The notes: a model not told the origin generated them from the letters alone. 64,000 nt of DNA from Pseudomonas sp. G34 (GCF_031119625.1 NZ_JAVHZV010000023.1:186001-250000), one strand, 5' to 3'. Shown: positions 40,903 through 50,094, counted from the first letter of the stretch. Numbers and translations: made by a program.

Positions 40903-41245
40903 ATGGCTCTCCTTGAGCACTGCAGCGTGAAGCACCCTGAAATCGCGTAGATAGCAATTCGTTCTGACCAGGACGGAAGTAATGCAGTTGAATGCTGGCA
41001 TTTGGCCTTCATCTGATCAAGGCCTCGCGAAGCGTGCTGTGACCTCTTTGGCAAAAACCTTGATGAAGGTGGCAAGCTCCGGGAGGGTAGTTTTAAGCGA
41101 ATTTGCGACTAATTCCGGTAGGTATAAAGCTAGATCGTTTCGATCTAAGCGGCGCCCTGATTAGAAGCAGGTGCTGTGCTAGAGTGCGTTCTCGTCCAAG
41201 GCCCGTTCTGGCCTGAATAAAACACCGTGACCCCCGTGAGTAGCC
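40903..41245. other. Divergent control region between autotransporter and cysD
   Basis: A 343-bp gap with no credible gene. It contains a candidate cysD promoter and, just upstream of it, a short palindrome TAGATCG-TTT-CGATCTA (41131-41147) that could be an operator. The autotransporter side shows a ribosome-binding site but no promoter I can place with confidence. Confidence 0.5.
41157..41185 (+). promoter_or_regulatory. Candidate promoter of cysD-cysNC
   Basis: CTGATT (41157-41162) and TAGAGT (41180-41185) are 17 bases apart. The palindrome at 41131-41147 ends 9 bases upstream of the -35. Sulfate-activation genes are usually driven by CysB, whose sites are too degenerate to recognise here by eye. 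Confidence 0.4.
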
Positions 41246-42163
41246 ATGCTCGACAAACTGACGCACTTGAAACAGCTCGAGGCGGAAAGCATCCACATCA
41301 TTCGTGAAGTGGCCGCCGAATTCGATAACCCGGTGATGCTCTATTCCATCGGCAAGGATTCCGCCGTGATGCTGCATCTGGCGCGCAAGGCATTCTTTCC
41401 GGGCAAGCTGCCGTTCCCGGTGATGCACGTCGACACGCGCTGGAAATTCCAGGAGATGTACCGCTTTCGCGACAAGATGGTCAGCGAGATGGGCCTGGAC
41501 CTGATCACCCACATCAATCCCGATGGTGTGGCGCAGGACATGAATCCCTTCACCTACGGCAGTGCCAAGCACACCGACGTGATGAAGACCGAGGGCCTCA
41601 AGCAGGCACTGGACAAGTACGGCTTCGACGCCGCTTTCGGTGGTGCGCGCCGTGACGAAGAGAAGTCCCGGGCCAAAGAGCGCGTGTACTCGTTCCGTGA
41701 CAGCAAGCACCGCTGGGATCCGAAGAACCAGCGCCCCGAGCTGTGGAACGTCTATAACGGCAACGTCAAGAAGGGCGAATCGATCCGCGTGTTCCCGCTC
41801 TCCAACTGGACCGAGCTGGACATCTGGCAGTACATCTATCTGGAGCAGATCCCCATCGTGCCGCTGTACTTCGCCGCCGAGCGTGAAGTGATCGAGAAGA
41901 ACGGCACGCTGATCATGATCGACGACGAGCGCATCCTCGAGCACCTCTCCGATGAAGAGAAAGCGCGCATCACCAAGAAGATGGTGCGCTTCCGTACCCT
42001 CGGCTGCTACCCGCTGACCGGCGCGGTGGAGTCCGAGGCGACCAGCCTGACCGATATCATCCAGGAAATGCTCCTGACCCGAACTTCCGAGCGCCAGGGC
42101 CGCGTGATCGATCACGATGGTGCAGGCTCTATGGAAGAGAAAAAACGTCAGGGGTACTTTTGA
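41246..42163 (+). CDS. cysD: Sulfate adenylyltransferase subunit 2 (ATP sulfurylase, small subunit)
   Basis: A 305-residue PP-loop (adenosine nucleotide alpha-hydrolase-like) enzyme that forms adenylyl sulfate from ATP and sulfate. The PP-loop reads [11 protein letters not shown] (residues about 33-43). Other blocks are [15 protein letters not shown] and [11 protein letters not shown]. It works with CysN, whose gene starts 1 bp after its stop. Confidence 0.98.
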   Translation: MLDKLTHLKQLEAESIHIIREVAAEFDNPVMLYSIGKDSAVMLHLARKAFFPGKLPFPVMHVDTRWKFQEMYRFRDKMVSEMGLDLITHINPDGVAQDMNPFTYGSAKHTDVMKTEGLKQALDKYGFDAAFGGARRDEEKSRAKERVYSFRDSKHRWDPKNQRPELWNVYNGNVKKGESIRVFPLSNWTELDIWQYIYLEQIPIVPLYFAAEREVIEKNGTLIMIDDERILEHLSDEEKARITKKMVRFRTLGCYPLTGAVESEATSLTDIIQEMLLTRTSERQGRVIDHDGAGSMEEKKRQGYF

Positions 42164-42164
42164 T

Positions 42165-44060
42165 ATGTCGCACCAATCCGAACTGATCAGCGAAGACATC
42201 CACGCCTACCTGGCGCAACACGAGCGCAAGGAACTGCTGCGTTTCCTCACCTGTGGCAACGTCGATGACGGCAAGAGCACCCTGATCGGGCGCCTGCTGC
42301 ACGACTCCAAGATGATCTACGAAGACCATCTGGAAGCCATCACCCGCGACTCGAAGAAGAGCGGCACCACCGGCGAGGAAGTCGACCTGGCGCTGCTGGT
42401 CGACGGCTTGCAGGCCGAGCGCGAGCAGGGCATCACCATCGATGTCGCCTACCGTTATTTCTCCACCGCCAAGCGCAAGTTCATCATCGCCGATACCCCC
42501 GGCCATGAGCAGTACACGCGCAACATGGCCACCGGCGCCTCGACCTGCGACCTGGCGATCATCCTCATCGACGCCCGTTACGGTGTGCAGACCCAGACCC
42601 GCCGGCACAGCTTCATCGCCTCGTTGCTGGGCATCAAGCATATCGTCGTGGCCATCAACAAGATGGACCTCAAGGACTTCGACCAGGGCGTGTTCGAGCA
42701 GATCAAGGCCGATTACCTGGCGTTCGCCGAGAAGATCGACCTGCGCCCGACCACCCTGGAGTTCGTGCCCATGTCCGCCCTCAAGGGCGACAACGTGGTC
42801 AACAAGTCCGAGCGTTCGCCGTGGTACAGCGGCCAGTCGCTGATGGAAATTCTCGAGAGCGTGGAAGTGGCGGGCGACCGCAACTTCGACGACCTGCGCT
42901 TCCCGGTGCAGTACGTCAACCGCCCGAACCTCAACTTCCGCGGTTTCGCCGGCACCCTGGCCAGCGGCATCGTGCGCAAGGGTGATGAAGTCATCGCGTT
43001 GCCGTCGGGCAAGGGCAGCCGGGTCAAGTCCATCGTCACCTATGAAGGTGAACTGGAGCAGGCCGGCCCGGGCCAGGCGATCACCCTGACCCTGGAAGAC
43101 GAGATCGACGTGTCGCGCGGCGACATGCTGGTGCACGCCGACAACCGCCCTCAGGTGGTCGACAGCTTCGACGCCATGCTGGTGTGGATGGCCGAAGAGC
43201 CGATGCTGCCGGGCAAGAAATACGACATCAAACGCGCCACCAGTTACGTGCCGGGCTCGATTGCCAGCATCACTCACCGGGTCGATGTGAACACCCTGGA
43301 GCAGGGGGCGGCCAGCAGCCTGCAGCTCAACGAGATCGGCAAGGTCAAGGTGGCCCTCGATGCGCCGATCGCACTCGACGGCTACGAGCACAATCGCACC
43401 ACCGGCGCGTTCATCATCATCGACCGCCTGACCAATGGCACCGTCGGCGCCGGCATGATCATCGCCGACGCGCTGGGCGCCGGTGGCGGTCATCACCGTG
43501 AAAGCGGCCACGTGTCGACCGAAGAGCGTGCGGCGCGCTTCGGCCAGCAGCCGGCCACCGTGCTGTTCAGCGGCCTGTCCGGCGCCGGCAAGAGCACCCT
43601 GGCTTACGCCGTGGAGCGCAAGCTGTTCGACATGGGCCGGGCGGTCTACGTGCTCGATGGCCAGAACCTGCGTCATGACCTGAACAAGGGCTTGCCGCAG
43701 GATCGTGCCGGGCGTACCGAGAACTGGCGCCGTGCTGCCCACGTGGCGCGTCAGTTCAACGAGGCGGGTCTGCTGACCCTGGCCGCCTTCGTGGCACCCG
43801 ACGCTGAAGGTCGTGAGCAGGCCAAGGCGCTGATCGGTGCCGAGCGCTTGATCACCGTGTACGTGCAGGCCTCGCCGCAGGTATGCGCCGAGCGTGACCC
43901 GCAAGGGCTGTACGCGGCCGCTGGTGACAACATCCCGGGCGAGTCCTTCCCGTACGACGTGCCGCTCAATGCCGACCTGGTCATCGATACCCAGAGCGTG
44001 TCGGTAGAGGAAGGCGTCAAGCAGGTGCTGGCCGTCCTGCGCACTCGCGGCGCCATTTAA
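42165..44060 (+). CDS. cysNC: Bifunctional CysN GTPase / adenylylsulfate kinase (CysNC)
   Basis: A 631-residue fusion. The N-terminal part is an EF-Tu-like GTPase ([21 protein letters not shown]) that drives ATP sulfurylase. The C-terminal part is APS kinase, with P-loop GLSGAGKST at residues 470-478, making PAPS. The fused form, also called NodQ, is usual in Pseudomonas. I chose the ATG giving [16 protein letters not shown]. It is 1 bp after cysD. Confidence 0.97.
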   Translation: MSHQSELISEDIHAYLAQHERKELLRFLTCGNVDDGKSTLIGRLLHDSKMIYEDHLEAITRDSKKSGTTGEEVDLALLVDGLQAEREQGITIDVAYRYFSTAKRKFIIADTPGHEQYTRNMATGASTCDLAIILIDARYGVQTQTRRHSFIASLLGIKHIVVAINKMDLKDFDQGVFEQIKADYLAFAEKIDLRPTTLEFVPMSALKGDNVVNKSERSPWYSGQSLMEILESVEVAGDRNFDDLRFPVQYVNRPNLNFRGFAGTLASGIVRKGDEVIALPSGKGSRVKSIVTYEGELEQAGPGQAITLTLEDEIDVSRGDMLVHADNRPQVVDSFDAMLVWMAEEPMLPGKKYDIKRATSYVPGSIASITHRVDVNTLEQGAASSLQLNEIGKVKVALDAPIALDGYEHNRTTGAFIIIDRLTNGTVGAGMIIADALGAGGGHHRESGHVSTEERAARFGQQPATVLFSGLSGAGKSTLAYAVERKLFDMGRAVYVLDGQNLRHDLNKGLPQDRAGRTENWRRAAHVARQFNEAGLLTLAAFVAPDAEGREQAKALIGAERLITVYVQASPQVCAERDPQGLYAAAGDNIPGESFPYDVPLNADLVIDTQSVSVEEGVKQVLAVLRTRGAI

Positions 44061-44092
44061 GCGCTGCTTGGCGGCCGGCAACGGCCAGCCAT

Positions 44093-44127
44093 AAAAATGC
44101 CCGCTCTCCTCGGAGGCGGGCATTTTT
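44093..44127. terminator. Bidirectional intrinsic terminator after cysNC
   Basis: AAAAATGCCCGC (44093-44104) and GCGGGCATTTTT (44116-44127) form a 12-bp stem with an 11-base loop. A and T runs on both sides suit termination of cysNC and of the convergent osmE-like gene. Confidence 0.88.
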
Positions 44128-44146
44128 CATTTCAGGCGGTCGGCAA

Positions 44147-44500
44147 TCAGATGCCGTTGCCCCGGGCGCGTTCGCGCTGGTTGATTTCCATCTGCTCGCA
44201 GGTCAGGAAGCCTTTGCTTTCCACCCGGTCAGCGGAGTTGAACGCGACGTAGTAGGGCTGCTCCTTGCCATCCTTGTTGAGGACGTAGTTGTTGCAGGTG
44301 CCCGGTACCACGGTACGGTTGATTTCCGAGGAGGGTGGGCCGCCCAGTTCCAGCACGGTGGACTTGGTCATGTCCTTTTCCACCTGCTTGACCAGCGGCT
44401 CGTTACGGAAAGTGATGTGGTCGACCGGATTTTCGGGCTTGCCGGCACAACCGGTCAGAACGGCTAGTACACAGGCGGCACCCAGGCTTTGCTTGAACAT
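44147..44500 (-). CDS. osmE: OsmE-like osmotically inducible lipoprotein
   Basis: A 117-residue lipoprotein with lipobox VLTGC (Cys18). The mature part fits the SmpA/OmlA fold as in OsmE: VEKDMTKSTVLELGGPPSSE corresponds to the GMS..V..I.GKPSSEV helix-strand, then GTCNNYVL and YYVAFNSADRVESKGFLTC. Two cysteines (GTC and LTC) match those in E. coli OsmE and may form a disulfide. Role unknown. The name reflects osmotic and stationary-phase induction in E. coli. Confidence 0.85.
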   Translation of the reverse strand: MFKQSLGAACVLAVLTGCAGKPENPVDHITFRNEPLVKQVEKDMTKSTVLELGGPPSSEINRTVVPGTCNNYVLNKDGKEQPYYVAFNSADRVESKGFLTCEQMEINQRERARGNGI

Positions 44501-44618
44501 GGTTAATTTCCCTTGTGATGAACCAGACCATTTTTCTGAGCCTGGGCCAGGGAATTAAGTTCGGCTTAAATCAACTGGGCATGTGCGCATTGCGCCAGAG
44601 GCTTGCTGGCCGATGGGA

Positions 44619-44753
44619 TCACTGCGCAGTGCTGGGCTGCAGCTGGCTGCTGTCGACGGCTTCGCCGAGAATGGGCGCGGGGTGGCGGCTGGGCAGGGCC
44701 AGTACCGGTGCGCTGAGCAGGCTCAGGAGCAGGGCAAGGGTCAGGGCTTTCAT
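44619..44753 (-). CDS. Small exported peptide, 44 residues
   Basis: The frame reads MKALTLALLLSLLSAPVLA followed by a polar segment LPSRHPAPILGEAVDSSQ and a Gln/Ser-rich end. The N-terminus is a textbook signal peptide with a likely cleavage site after VLA, leaving a mature peptide of about 25 residues. GAGGT lies 6 bases before the ATG. Directly upstream, in the leader, is the long inverted repeat at 44771-44820. I do not recognise a family. The signal peptide and ribosome-binding site are the main support. Confidence 0.6.
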   Translation of the reverse strand: MKALTLALLLSLLSAPVLALPSRHPAPILGEAVDSSQLQPSTAQ

Positions 44754-44770
44754 GGTGTACCTCGTCTTTA

Positions 44771-44820
44771 GGGTCTGTTGACCTTTCACGCACGGCTCGC
44801 GTTGAAACGTCAACAGACCC
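44771..44820. repeat. 50-base near-perfect palindrome in the leader of the small exported peptide
   Basis: GGGTCTGTTGAC (44771-44782) and GTCAACAGACCC (44809-44820) are perfect 12-base inverted arms. Inside them TTTCA/TGAAA and CGC/GCG continue the pairing with one or two bulges, leaving a small loop around CACGGCTCG. It ends 18 bp upstream of the small gene's ATG. It may be a dispersed palindromic repeat or a cis-acting RNA structure. Confidence 0.6.
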
Positions 44821-44953
44821 GGGGCATTCGGTGTTTCACGGAACCATGCTAGGGGCGAGGCAGTCAGGGATGAAGTCGAATGGCTCGATAGTGGCCATCG
44901 ACGATCATGATGCGCGTTGCGCTTGAACACTGGCAGGGCAAGGTAGCGCCCCA

Positions 44954-45856
44954 ATGGAGACTGAAATGGGTCATCGTGCAGTTCCCCAGTATCCACTGGT
45001 GTTGGTTCCCGGCATGCTGGGCTTCGTCAGCCTGCTCGGCTTCGAGTATTGGTACGGCATTACCAGCGCGTTGCGTAATCAGGGTGTGGACGTGTACCCG
45101 GCGCGTCTGTCGCCGGTTCACGCCACCGAGCTGCGCGGTGAGCAACTGCTGCTGCAGATTGCTGATGTGCGGCGGCGTAATGGTGCGCAAAAGGTGCACC
45201 TGATCGGTCACAGCCAGGGCGCGCTGGTATGCCGCTACGCCGCTGCCCATCGCCCGGAATGGGTCGCCTCGGTCACCTCCGTGGCCGGGCCCAACCTGGG
45301 CTCGGAACTGGCCGATCACCTGGAGCGCAAATACGCCTCGAAAAGCCTGCGCAGCCTGCTGATGCGCATGGGCACCCATATGCTGGCGCGGTTGTTCACC
45401 CTGCTCGATGGTGGATTACGCGGCGCCTCCCTGCCGATCGATGCCGTCGCGGCCCACCGCTCCCTGACCACCGAGGGCGTGGGCATCTTCAACCATCAGT
45501 ACCCCCAGGGCCTGCCCTCGACCCGGGGCGAAGACGGGCCGGAGGAGGTCAACGGCGTACGCTATTACTCCTGGTCCGGCACCCTGCAGCCGGGCATCAC
45601 CGATCAGGGTGGTAACCGTCGTGATCCGTCGAACTGGTTCTGCCGGCGCTTTGCGCGCACCTTCGTGCGCGAGGCCGGGCAGTGCGACGGCATGGTCGGG
45701 CGGGTCAGTTCGCACCTGGGCAAGGTGATCCGCGACGACTATCCACTCGACCACCTGGACATCGTCAACCAGCACTTCGGCCGGGTCGGCGCGGGTGTCG
45801 ATCCGGTCAGCCTGTATATCGAGCACCTGCGCCGCCTGCACGAAGCCGGCCTGTAA
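44954..45856 (+). CDS. Family I triacylglycerol lipase without signal peptide
   Basis: A 300-residue alpha/beta hydrolase related to Pseudomonas LipA. VLVPGMLGF marks the oxyanion region. The nucleophile is Ser87 (LIGHSQGALV), the acid probably Asp245 (CDGMVGRVSSHLG) and the base His267 (LDHLDIVNQ), with Asp269 in the calcium-site position. It has no secretion signal and no lipase foldase gene beside it. The cysteine that ends the LipA disulfide (VGRCSSHLG in LipA) is Val here. A second ATG at 44966 has a better-placed GGAGA and may be the true start. Confidence 0.88.
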   Translation: METEMGHRAVPQYPLVLVPGMLGFVSLLGFEYWYGITSALRNQGVDVYPARLSPVHATELRGEQLLLQIADVRRRNGAQKVHLIGHSQGALVCRYAAAHRPEWVASVTSVAGPNLGSELADHLERKYASKSLRSLLMRMGTHMLARLFTLLDGGLRGASLPIDAVAAHRSLTTEGVGIFNHQYPQGLPSTRGEDGPEEVNGVRYYSWSGTLQPGITDQGGNRRDPSNWFCRRFARTFVREAGQCDGMVGRVSSHLGKVIRDDYPLDHLDIVNQHFGRVGAGVDPVSLYIEHLRRLHEAGL

Positions 45857-45871
45857 TCGCGCTGCAAGCCC

Positions 45872-45904
45872 GTAGCCTGGGTTGAGCGAAGCGATACCCA
45901 GGTT
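45872..45904. repeat. GTAGCCTGGG-family palindromic repeat, copy A
   Basis: GTAGCCTGGGTTGAGCGAAG followed by CGATACCCAGGTT. CCTGGGT and ACCCAGG can pair as a short stem. It lies between the convergent lipase and the 176-residue orphan gene. Two other copies (near 50156 and 62664) are also in convergent gaps. Confidence 0.75.
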
Positions 45905-45913
45905 GGCAAGGCG

Positions 45914-46444
45914 TTACTCGCCTTGGGCCGCCTTGAGGGCTTCATACGCCGGTGCCGCGTAGATGCCGATCTCGACCGCCAGCTCCAGCACCCGCGGCAG
46001 GTCGGTGGTGTACACCAGCACGGCCTGCAGCTCGTCATCCAGCGGTTCGCTGAAGTCGACCAGCGTATAGCCCTGGGTGTCCTTGGAGAGGCTGCCGAGC
46101 TGTACCTGGATACGGTTCAGGGCCTTGAGCGGCTCGACCTTCTTCAGCTGCTTGGCGGTGAGCACGAAGCTCACTTCGGCGCCGAACGACGCGGTGATCT
46201 GGGCGAACAACTCCTCATGGCTATCGGCCTGGAACAGCACGGTATCCGGCAGGTTGCCGACCACCATCCACTCGCCCAGGGGAATGGGAAAGCTGTCGTC
46301 GTAATTGATGTCCGGGTTGGCGGCCAGAAAGGCGGCGGGGTCGGCATAGGCCTGGGCCGCTTCGTTGGCGATGCGGCTGATTTCGTCCTGCGGCAGGCAG
46401 CCCGAGCTGATTTTGCCGATGAGTTCTTCGAGCTGGGCGCGCAT
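45914..46444 (-). CDS. Conserved-looking cytosolic protein of unknown function
   Basis: A 176-residue acidic protein without signal peptide or membrane helix. The first 50 residues are helical (MRAQLEELIGKISSGCLPQD), and the rest alternates strands and helices (EWMVVGNLPDTVLFQAD; GAEVSFVLTAKQLKKVEPL; LQAVLVYTTDLPRVLELAVE). I chose the ATG giving MRAQLEELIG, 11 codons inside the open frame. It lies 52 bp downstream of gluQ on the same strand. I do not recognise the family and can assign no function. Confidence 0.75.
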   Translation of the reverse strand: MRAQLEELIGKISSGCLPQDEISRIANEAAQAYADPAAFLAANPDINYDDSFPIPLGEWMVVGNLPDTVLFQADSHEELFAQITASFGAEVSFVLTAKQLKKVEPLKALNRIQVQLGSLSKDTQGYTLVDFSEPLDDELQAVLVYTTDLPRVLELAVEIGIYAAPAYEALKAAQGE

Positions 46445-46496
46445 GGCGGATTCCTGATGGTGACGGTGGGTGCGCAAGGCTGCACGTTAGCAGCGC

Positions 46497-47384
46497 TCAG
46501 CGCAACTGACTTTCCGCCAGGTTGCGCGTGCGCGGAATGAGCGCGGCGTTCCACTGCCTGGCGCTCCATGCCAGCAACTCTTCGGCGCTGGCGTCGGCCA
46601 GTTCATCCGGCGCGCTCTGGCCGAGGGCGCGCAGAGCGCGGATCAGCAGCGCCGTGGCCTGGTCACCGGGCAGTGGCGGCGAGCGATAGGACTTGCCCAG
46701 CTTGTGGCCGTCGGGCTGGATGATCAGCGGCACGTGCAGGTAGCGTGGCTGCGAAAACCCGAGCAGCTCCTGCAGGTAGAGCTGGCGCGGTGTGGAGTCG
46801 AGCAGGTCGGCGCCGCGTACCACGTTGTTGATGCCCTGCCAGGCATCGTCCAGCACCACGGCGAGCTGGTAGGCGTACAGGCCATCGCGGCGGCGGATGA
46901 CGAAGTCGCCGACCTCGCGGCCCAGGTGCTGGCTGTACTCACCCTGCACGCGGTCGCTGAAGCGGTAGATCAGTTCGGGCACACGCAGGCGGATGGCGGC
47001 GTCGTGGCGCGCGTGCCCGGCATTGCGGCAATGGCCGGGGTAGATACCGCCGCTGCCTTCGAGCTGCTTGCGCGAGCAGGTGCAGGCGTAGGCCAGGCCC
47101 TGGTCGAACAGGCGCTGCAGCAGCGCTTCGTATTCGCCATGACGGTCGCTCTGGCGCACCAGTTCGCCGTCCCAGTGCAGGCCGTAGCGTTCCAGGGTCT
47201 GCAGGATGGCGCTCTGGGCGCCGGGGGCTTCTCGGGGCGGGTCGAGATCTTCCATGCGCAGCAGCCAGCGGCCGCCGACGGAACGGGCATCGAGGTAGGA
47301 GGCGAGGGCCGCGACCAGTGAGCCGAAGTGCAGATAGCCACTGGGCGTGGGGGCAAAGCGACCGATATAGCTGGAGTTCTGCAT
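46497..47384 (-). CDS. gluQ: Glutamyl-Q tRNA(Asp) synthetase
   Basis: A 295-residue GluRS-like enzyme that glutamylates queuosine at position 34 of tRNA(Asp). The HIGH-type motif is in RFAPTPSGYLHFGSL and the KMSKS-type motif is HKLGKSYRSPP. A zinc site CTC-x-Y-x-C (CTCSRKQLE ... YPGHCR) is present. It lacks the anticodon-binding half of GluRS. The ATG chosen gives MQNSSYIGRFAPTPSG. Follows dksA, the usual arrangement. Confidence 0.95.
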   Translation of the reverse strand: MQNSSYIGRFAPTPSGYLHFGSLVAALASYLDARSVGGRWLLRMEDLDPPREAPGAQSAILQTLERYGLHWDGELVRQSDRHGEYEALLQRLFDQGLAYACTCSRKQLEGSGGIYPGHCRNAGHARHDAAIRLRVPELIYRFSDRVQGEYSQHLGREVGDFVIRRRDGLYAYQLAVVLDDAWQGINNVVRGADLLDSTPRQLYLQELLGFSQPRYLHVPLIIQPDGHKLGKSYRSPPLPGDQATALLIRALRALGQSAPDELADASAEELLAWSARQWNAALIPRTRNLAESQLR

Positions 47385-47412
47385 GGCCGGCGTTTGTGCG
47401 AGGGGAAACGAA

Positions 47413-47434
47413 ACGGGGCGCCTAAGCGCCCCGT
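47413..47434 (-). terminator. Intrinsic terminator after dksA
   Basis: ACGGGGCGC (47413-47421) and GCGCCCCGT (47426-47434) form a 9-bp stem around a 4-base loop. On the dksA strand TTTCGTTTCC follows. It lies in the dksA-gluQ gap and probably reduces read-through into gluQ. Confidence 0.65.
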
Positions 47435-47446
47435 CTGTCGATCGAC

Positions 47447-47890
47447 TCAGGAGCCGACCTGTTTTTCCTTGATCTCCGCCAGGGTCTTGCAATCGATGCA
47501 CAGGGTGGCGGTGGGGCGTGCTTCCAGGCGACGGATGCCGATCTCGACACCACAGGAATCGCACCAGCCGTATTCCTCGTCTTCGATAAGTTGCAGGGTT
47601 TCGTCGATCTTCTTGATCAGCTTGCGCTCGCGATCACGGGCACGCAGTTCCAGGCTGAACTCTTCTTCCTGACTGGCGCGGTCGGCTGGATCCGGGAAGT
47701 TGGCCGCTTCGTCCTGCATGTGGTGCACGGTACGATCGACTTCCTGCATCAGCTCCAGCTTCCATTTGTTCAGGATACTGGTGAAGTGGGCGCGCATCGC
47801 CTCGCTCATGTACTCCTCGCCCTTGGTTTCCTTGTAGGGTTCGAAGCCACGAATCAATTGGCCGTTTGTTGCTTTTGCTTTGGTGGGCAT
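47447..47890 (-). CDS. dksA: RNA polymerase-binding transcription factor DksA
   Basis: A 147-residue DksA. The coiled-coil tip Asp residues are Asp67 and Asp70 (FPDPADRASQEEEFSLELR). The zinc finger Cys residues are Cys110, Cys113, Cys131 and Cys134, so it is the zinc-containing form. With ppGpp it reshapes promoter choice in the stringent response. In Pseudomonas it is also needed for many virulence traits. Confidence 0.98.
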   Translation of the reverse strand: MPTKAKATNGQLIRGFEPYKETKGEEYMSEAMRAHFTSILNKWKLELMQEVDRTVHHMQDEAANFPDPADRASQEEEFSLELRARDRERKLIKKIDETLQLIEDEEYGWCDSCGVEIGIRRLEARPTATLCIDCKTLAEIKEKQVGS

Positions 47891-48207
47891 GGATGACCGC
47901 CTCTCACTCTCTCTAATCCACTGCGCAGGGAATGTGTCCGTTGCCGTTTACAATAACGGCCCTGCGACTGCAAGCCGGCGAACTTACCAGATCGACTCAA
48001 GCCGCGCCACTCCCGGATGTCGCGGTTGTGCGTCTGGTTTCGAGCCGGCCGCGCCAGGGCTTCCTGGTGGGCCTGATGAGCCACCCCATAACTGGCGCCG
48101 GGTGCCTGCAATCGCAATGTAAACACGTATTTCAGTGGTGCGTTGGCACGGTATGACAGGGCACCACTGATACAATTCCACCTTTTATCGTTTCCCGGGG
48201 CAGACCC
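47891..48207. other. Divergent control region between dksA and the aminotransferase
   Basis: A 317-bp gap. I see no gene with a coupled ribosome-binding site. It contains the inverted repeat at 48133-48169 followed by TACAAT (48171-48176), a likely -10 for the aminotransferase. CCGTT-N6-AACGG-type symmetry occurs near 47945 on the dksA side. Confidence 0.5.
48133..48176 (+). promoter_or_regulatory. Inverted repeat abutting a -10 hexamer
   Basis: CAGTGGTGC (48133-48141) and GCACCACTG (48161-48169) are perfect 9-base inverted arms 19 bases apart, the next base but one being TACAAT (48171-48176). The spacing, with arms around the -35/-10 region, suits a dimeric repressor or activator site. The -35 itself is weak. 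Confidence 0.4.
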
Positions 48208-49389
48208 ATGGCACAGCCTTACAGCGCCCGCAGCCGCGCGATCGAACCGTTCCACGTGATGGCGCTACTGGCGCGGGCCAACCAGTTGCAGGCCGAGGGC
48301 CATGACGTCATCCATCTGGAGATCGGCGAGCCGGATTTCACCACCGCCGCGCCCATCGTCGCGGCCGGCCAGGCCGCTTTGGCTGCCGGCCACACACGCT
48401 ATACCGCGGCCCGTGGGCTGCCCGCCTTGCGTGAGGCGATTGCTGCGTTCTATGCCCAGCGCTACCGGCTGAGCATAGACCCCCAACGCATTCTCATCAC
48501 CCCCGGCGGCTCCGGTGCGCTGCTGCTGGCGGCCAGCCTCTTGGTCGACCCTGGCAAGCACTGGCTGCTGGCCGACCCGGGCTACCCCTGCAACCGGCAT
48601 TTTCTGCGTTTGGTCGAGGGCGCGGCGCAGCTGGTGCCGGTCGGCCCCGCGCAGCGTTATCAGCTCACTCCCGAGAGCGTGGCCGAGCACTGGAATGCCG
48701 ACAGCGTCGGCGCCTTGCTCGCCTCGCCGGCCAACCCGACCGGCACGCTATTGAGCGCCGCCGAGCTGGCTGCACTGTCCGCCGCGCTGAAAGACCGTGG
48801 TGGGCATATGGTGGTCGACGAGATCTACCACGGCCTGACCTATGGCGTGGACGCCAGCAGTGTGCTCGAGGTGGATAACGACGCCTTCGTGCTCAACAGC
48901 TTCTCCAAGTATTTCGGCATGACCGGCTGGCGCCTGGGCTGGCTGGTGGCCCCCGAAGAGGCAGTGGGCGACCTGGAAAAGCTGGCGCAGAACCTCTACA
49001 TCAGTGCGCCGAGCATGGCCCAGCATGCGGCGCTGGCCTGTTTCGAACCGGCGACCATCGCGATTCTCGAAGAGCGCCGCGGCGCCTTCGCCGAGCGCCG
49101 CGACTTTCTGTTGCCCGCCCTGCGTGAGCTCGGTTTCGGCATCGCCGTCGAGCCTGAAGGGGCGTTCTATCTGTATGCCGATGTGGGTGCCTTTGGCGGC
49201 GATGCCTATGCCTTCTGCCAGCACTTTCTGGAAACCCAGCACGTTGCGTTCACCCCAGGCCTGGACTTCGGTCGTCACCAGGCCGGCCACCATGTGCGCT
49301 TCGCCTATACCCAAAGCCTGCCGCGCCTCGAAGAAGCGGTCGCGCGGATCGCCCGTGGTCTGAAGAGCTGGCAGCCCCATGCAGTTTGA
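48208..49389 (+). CDS. PLP-dependent class I/II aminotransferase
   Basis: A 393-residue fold-type I aminotransferase. The PLP lysine is Lys234 ([16 protein letters not shown]). Asn176 (ASPANPTGT) and Asp204 (VVDEIYHGL) are the other PLP contacts. Closest in feel to aspartate/alanine-type enzymes, but the amino-acid substrate cannot be set from sequence. Position beside dksA matches PA4722 of P. aeruginosa. It overlaps sfsA by 11 bp. Confidence 0.93.
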   Translation: MAQPYSARSRAIEPFHVMALLARANQLQAEGHDVIHLEIGEPDFTTAAPIVAAGQAALAAGHTRYTAARGLPALREAIAAFYAQRYRLSIDPQRILITPGGSGALLLAASLLVDPGKHWLLADPGYPCNRHFLRLVEGAAQLVPVGPAQRYQLTPESVAEHWNADSVGALLASPANPTGTLLSAAELAALSAALKDRGGHMVVDEIYHGLTYGVDASSVLEVDNDAFVLNSFSKYFGMTGWRLGWLVAPEEAVGDLEKLAQNLYISAPSMAQHAALACFEPATIAILEERRGAFAERRDFLLPALRELGFGIAVEPEGAFYLYADVGAFGGDAYAFCQHFLETQHVAFTPGLDFGRHQAGHHVRFAYTQSLPRLEEAVARIARGLKSWQPHAV

Positions 49390-50089
49390 TCCGCCCCTCG
49401 AAGAAGCCCGTCTGCTGCGCCGTTACAAGCGTTTTCTCGCCGATATCGAAACGGCGAGCGGTGAGTTGCTGACCATTCACTGCCCGAACACCGGTTCGAT
49501 GCTCAACTGCCTGAGCGAGGGCTGCCGGGTCTGGTTCAGCCGCTCCAATGACCCCAAGCGCAAGCTGCCCGGCACCTGGGAAGTCGGCGAGACGCCTCAC
49601 GGCCGCCTGGCCTGCATCAACACAGCGCGGGCCAACGGCCTGGTGGAAGAAGCCCTGCGGGCCGGGCTGATTCCCGAACTCGCCGGCTTCAACGCCTTGC
49701 GCCGCGAAGTGCCTTATGGGGTGGAGCGCAGCCGGGTGGATTTTTGCCTCGAATACGCCAGCGCGGTGGCCTTCGTCGAGGTGAAGAGCGTGACCCTGGG
49801 TTTTGCCGACAGCACCGTAGCGGCCTTTCCCGACGCCCGCACCGAGCGCGGCGCCAAGCACCTGCGCGAGCTGGCAGCCCTGGCGCGCAGCGGTATTCGT
49901 GCCGTGCAGCTGTACTGCGTGAACCTGTCGGGTATCGAGGCGGTGCGCCCAGCCCATGAGATCGACCCGGCCTACGCGGCGGCTCTGGTTGACGCGCTGA
50001 GCGCGGGCGTCGAGGTGCTGGCCTACGGCGTGGATATCTCGCCGCAGGGGATCGAGGTAGTAAGGCGTCTGGAGGTGCTGCTTGGCTGA
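49379..50089 (+). CDS. sfsA: Sugar fermentation stimulation protein homologue SfsA
   Basis: A 236-residue SfsA. The N-terminal OB-like part ([28 protein letters not shown]) is followed by a nuclease-like domain whose core residues are in [21 protein letters not shown]. First found in E. coli as affecting mal gene expression, it is likely a nucleic-acid-binding or nuclease-type protein. The start overlaps the aminotransferase gene. Confidence 0.95.
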   Translation: MQFDPPLEEARLLRRYKRFLADIETASGELLTIHCPNTGSMLNCLSEGCRVWFSRSNDPKRKLPGTWEVGETPHGRLACINTARANGLVEEALRAGLIPELAGFNALRREVPYGVERSRVDFCLEYASAVAFVEVKSVTLGFADSTVAAFPDARTERGAKHLRELAALARSGIRAVQLYCVNLSGIEAVRPAHEIDPAYAAALVDALSAGVEVLAYGVDISPQGIEVVRRLEVLLG

Positions 50090-50094
50090 GCGGG

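Noticed and set aside
47891..48207. Small protein gene or tRNA in the dksA-aminotransferase gap
   Set aside because: Open frames here lack ribosome-binding sites and recognisable sequence, and no cloverleaf with a CCA-adjacent acceptor stem could be drawn.
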